64,000 nt of DNA from Rhodospirillaceae bacterium. Its GTDB lineage: Bacteria > Pseudomonadota > Alphaproteobacteria > Rhodospirillales > JABJKH01. Below, in pieces: positions 61,684 through 64,000 of this stretch. Position 1 is the stretch's first letter, and each line of letters begins with the position of its first letter. A program made the translations under genes and the position numbers. The notes beneath the pieces were generated by a model, which was not told the DNA's origin, ran no database searches, and saw only the letters and a list, made by a program, of their open reading frames with translations. Where the stretch lies: positions 124,001 to 188,000 of the forward strand of contig JABJKH010000089.1 in the NCBI GenBank assembly GCA_018660465.1, written 5' to 3'.

Positions 61684-63261
61684 CTAGAACGTCATCGGCC
61701 TTACCATCATCACCTGTGGCAGATCGTGGATTTTCTGCAAGATTTTGGGTGAAGGTGGTTGATCGACTTCGACCAATGCAATCGCGTCGCCGCCTTGTTT
61801 TGCTCGACCTAAGTTAAACGTCGCGATGTTGATACCTTCGTCACCCAACAGAGACCCAAGCCCACCAATGAAGCCTGGTTTATCGTGATTGGTAATGTAC
61901 AGCATGAACGGTGCCAACGTCGCATCAACAGGGATTCCCTTGATCTGAATGATGCGTGGTTGATCGCCGTAGAACAACGTGCCGGCAACATTCCGGGTTT
62001 GTGCCTCTGTCGTAACCGTCAGATTGATCAACGTCTGATAGGCGCCGCCCTTTTCTTTGTGAACCTCAGAAATATCAATGTTTCGGTCTTTTGCGACTGA
62101 AGGAGCCGAAACAATATTCACCGATTCCATGAGTGGTGCCAGAAGGCCCTGCAAGATAACCGCGGTTAAGGGCTTGGTATTGAGTTCGGCGACTTGGCCT
62201 AAATATTCGATGGTCACGGACTTAATCGCCGTCATTGTCGCTTGACCGGCGAAGCTGCCCAACTGTTCGGCAAGCTTCATGTAGGGTTTAAGACGCGGCG
62301 CTTCTTCTGCACTCAATGATGGCATGTTCAACGCATTGGTTACGGCCCCCGTCAGCAAATAATCCGCCAACTGCTCTGCCACCTGCTCGGCGACCTTTTC
62401 CTGCGCTTCTTCCGTCGCGGCACCCAGGTGCGGGGTGATGATCACGTTTTCCATACCGAAGAAGATACTTTCCGTCGCGGGCTCAGCAGATAGTACGTCC
62501 AGTGCGGCCCCACTCACGTGACCGTCATCAATGGCTTTCTTCAGGTCTGCTTCAACCACCAACCCGCCGCGTGCGCAGTTGATAATTTTAACGCCTTTCT
62601 TGGTCTTGGCGAGAGAGTCGGCGTTGATGATATCTTTAGTCGCATCGGTCAGCGGGGTATGCAGGGTGATGATATCGGCACGGGCCAAAAGATCATCCAG
62701 TTCCAGCTTCTCAATACCCAGTTTCTTCGCACGATCTGGCGAAAGATAGGGGTCATAGCCGACAACCTTCATCTTCAATCCCTGAGCACGGTCGGCAACA
62801 ATGGAACCGATATTACCGCAGCCGATAACACCCAAGGTCTTGCCGGTCACTTCCATGCCCATGAAGCGGGACTTTTCCCATTTACCCAGATGAGTTGAGG
62901 CATTCGCCTGAGGAATATCCCGAGCCAGCGCCAGGATCATGGAAATCGCATGTTCCGCCGTGGTTGTAGAATTCCCAAACGGGGTATTCATGACAAGGAC
63001 ACCGCGACTGGTCGCCGTTGCGACGTCGATGTTATCGACGCCAATTCCGGCACGACCAATGACCTTTAGGTTGGTCGCGGCTTCGATGATTTCCGTCTTG
63101 GCTTTGGTTGAAGACCGCACGGCGAGGCCGTCATAATCACCTATACAGGCGATGAGTTCTTCGGGCGTCATGCCGGTTTTGACGTCAACTTCAATCCCTC
63201 GGTCCTTGAACACTTGTTCAGCGAGGGGGCTCATTTTATCGGATATTAGAACTTTTGGCAT
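61684..63261 (-). CDS. serA: D-3-phosphoglycerate dehydrogenase SerA
   Basis: First step of serine synthesis. 525 residues, the long form with catalytic, allosteric-substrate-binding and ACT domains. [16 protein letters not shown] opens the protein; [18 protein letters not shown] near 145 binds [13 protein letters not shown] near 230 and [16 protein letters not shown] near 279 carry the Arg-Glu-His catalytic set, and the ACT domain is at the end ([20 protein letters not shown]). An upstream ATG at 63339 is rejected. serC lies 29 bp upstream on the same strand. Confidence 0.96.
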   Translation of the reverse strand: MPKVLISDKMSPLAEQVFKDRGIEVDVKTGMTPEELIACIGDYDGLAVRSSTKAKTEIIEAATNLKVIGRAGIGVDNIDVATATSRGVLVMNTPFGNSTTTAEHAISMILALARDIPQANASTHLGKWEKSRFMGMEVTGKTLGVIGCGNIGSIVADRAQGLKMKVVGYDPYLSPDRAKKLGIEKLELDDLLARADIITLHTPLTDATKDIINADSLAKTKKGVKIINCARGGLVVEADLKKAIDDGHVSGAALDVLSAEPATESIFFGMENVIITPHLGAATEEAQEKVAEQVAEQLADYLLTGAVTNALNMPSLSAEEAPRLKPYMKLAEQLGSFAGQATMTAIKSVTIEYLGQVAELNTKPLTAVILQGLLAPLMESVNIVSAPSVAKDRNIDISEVHKEKGGAYQTLINLTVTTEAQTRNVAGTLFYGDQPRIIQIKGIPVDATLAPFMLYITNHDKPGFIGGLGSLLGDEGINIATFNLGRAKQGGDAIALVEVDQPPSPKILQKIHDLPQVMMVRPMTF

Positions 63262-63290
63262 TTTATCAACTTTCTTGTCTTGGGCTTGTA

Positions 63291-64000
63291 TCAAGCTTGA
63301 ATTTCGGATTTGGCGGTTTGGAAGGCCCATTCGAGCCACGGCAGCAGCGCTTCAACATCGGCTTTTTCAACCGTTGCGCCGGTCCAAATGCGAAGTCCCG
63401 GAGGCGCATCGCGGTAGGCCCCCAAATCCAACGCCGCGTCTTCATCCTTCAACAGAACGACAATGCGCTTGGCGACAGCCGCTTGCTGGTCCGCATCCAA
63501 GTCACCGTCCACCACCTTCAAGCAAACAGATGTGCAAGACCGGATCGCTGGGTCCGCTGCCAGGTTGGCAATCCATGGGGTCGCTTCCACCCAATCGTCG
63601 AGGGTCTTAAAATTTGCTTCGCAACGCGCGCGCAGACCTGCTGCTCCGCCAACTGTTGCTGCCCAATTCAATCCATCAAGCGCATCTTCCACCGCAACCA
63701 TGGACGGCGTGTTCAGGGTTTCGCCCCGAAAAACGCCATCGATTAATTTACCACCCTTGGTCAGGCGGAAGATTTTTGGCAGGGGCCATGGTGGGGTGTA
63801 GCTTTCAAGGCGTTCAACGGCGCGGGGGCTTAGGATCAGCATTCCGTGTCCGCCTTCGCCGCCCATCACTTTCTGCCAGGAATAAGTCCCGACATCGATC
63901 TTGTCCCAAGGAATATCCATGGCGAAGGCCGCCGACGTCGCATCACAAATCGTCAGACCTTCTCGGTCTGCTGGAATCCAATCGCCATTGGGAACGCGAA
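63291..64000 (-). CDS. serC: Phosphoserine aminotransferase SerC, partial (start beyond the window)
   Basis: The frame stays open to the right edge of the window; 236 residues of the C-terminal part are visible. [20 protein letters not shown], then [18 protein letters not shown], holds the PLP Lys, and [14 protein letters not shown] follows. SerC converts 3-phosphohydroxypyruvate, the SerA product, to phosphoserine. Cotranscribed with serA, serC first. Confidence 0.95.
   Translation of the reverse strand, partial: RVPNGDWIPADREGLTICDATSAAFAMDIPWDKIDVGTYSWQKVMGGEGGHGMLILSPRAVERLESYTPPWPLPKIFRLTKGGKLIDGVFRGETLNTPSMVAVEDALDGLNWAATVGGAAGLRARCEANFKTLDDWVEATPWIANLAADPAIRSCTSVCLKVVDGDLDADQQAAVAKRIVVLLKDEDAALDLGAYRDAPPGLRIWTGATVEKADVEALLPWLEWAFQTAKSEIQA

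Noticed and set aside
1-64000. CRISPR arrays, rRNA or tRNA genes, complete insertion sequences
   Set aside because: No regular direct repeat-spacer array, no cloverleaf-like sequence and no transposase gene were seen.

Overview
The window reads as chromosomal sequence of a free-living, Gram-negative alphaproteobacterium, most like the Rhodospirillales group. This rests on conserved gene order: lptF-lptG-lptD-surA-pdxA-rsmA, the mltG-fabF-acpP-fabG-fabD block, rpsF-rpsR-DUF2232-rplI-dnaB-alr, radA-cvpA-purF, and TPR protein-bamB-der. Short intergenic palindromes of the type common in alphaproteobacterial genomes are also present. The species cannot be named from sequence alone. No rRNA, tRNA or CRISPR array was seen. 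Both ends cut genes: a MEMO1/AMMECR1 fusion on the left and serC on the right.

Layout. 1-10.2 kb is metabolic: MEMO-AMMECR1, cysQ, a Sua5-type tsaC, a metallo-beta-lactamase-fold hydrolase, a PanE-like reductase, a divergent MFS transporter/AraC regulator pair, a GlcD-type flavoprotein and a DmdC-type acyl-CoA dehydrogenase. 10.2-12.7 kb is an AT-rich accessory island: a frameshifted and catalytically degenerate integrase-like gene, a 58-residue helix-turn-helix-like protein and a HigB-HigA toxin-antitoxin pair. 12.8-20.5 kb is the outer-membrane assembly operon. 20.5-28.1 kb is mainly on the minus strand: gmk, yicC, then mltG and the core fatty-acid genes. 28.3-39.3 kb holds ribosomal proteins S6, S18 and L9, dnaB flanked by two paired palindromic repeats, alr, mlaEF, radA, cvpA and purF.

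39.3-50.2 kb contains an SDR/PhnW pair, a Sel1-repeat protein, a small lipoprotein, a MASE3-PAS-histidine kinase-REC-REC hybrid kinase with a CheY-like partner, a secreted nuclease-like protein, a YfgM-like protein, bamB, der and a PilZ protein. 50.2-56.3 kb is a probable tungsten-dependent aldehyde oxidoreductase locus: a ferredoxin-like subunit with four cluster motifs, the AOR catalytic subunit, an FAD subunit, a MoaD-like carrier and a small unknown protein. A prpF-like isomerase and an SDR lacking its catalytic residues lie beside it. 56.4-64 kb carries an FMN reductase, an unknown membrane protein, a histidine phosphatase, an RND permease without an adjacent adaptor, and serA-serC.

How they work together. 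Most of the window is housekeeping: envelope biogenesis (LptFGD, SurA, BamB, MlaEF, MltG), lipid synthesis, translation, replication, and purine, serine and B6 synthesis. The parts most worth follow-up are the AOR locus with its unassigned small protein and degenerate SDR, the integrase-like/HTH/HigBA island, and the palindromic pairs around dnaB. No wholly new multi-gene system can be demonstrated from the sequence alone.
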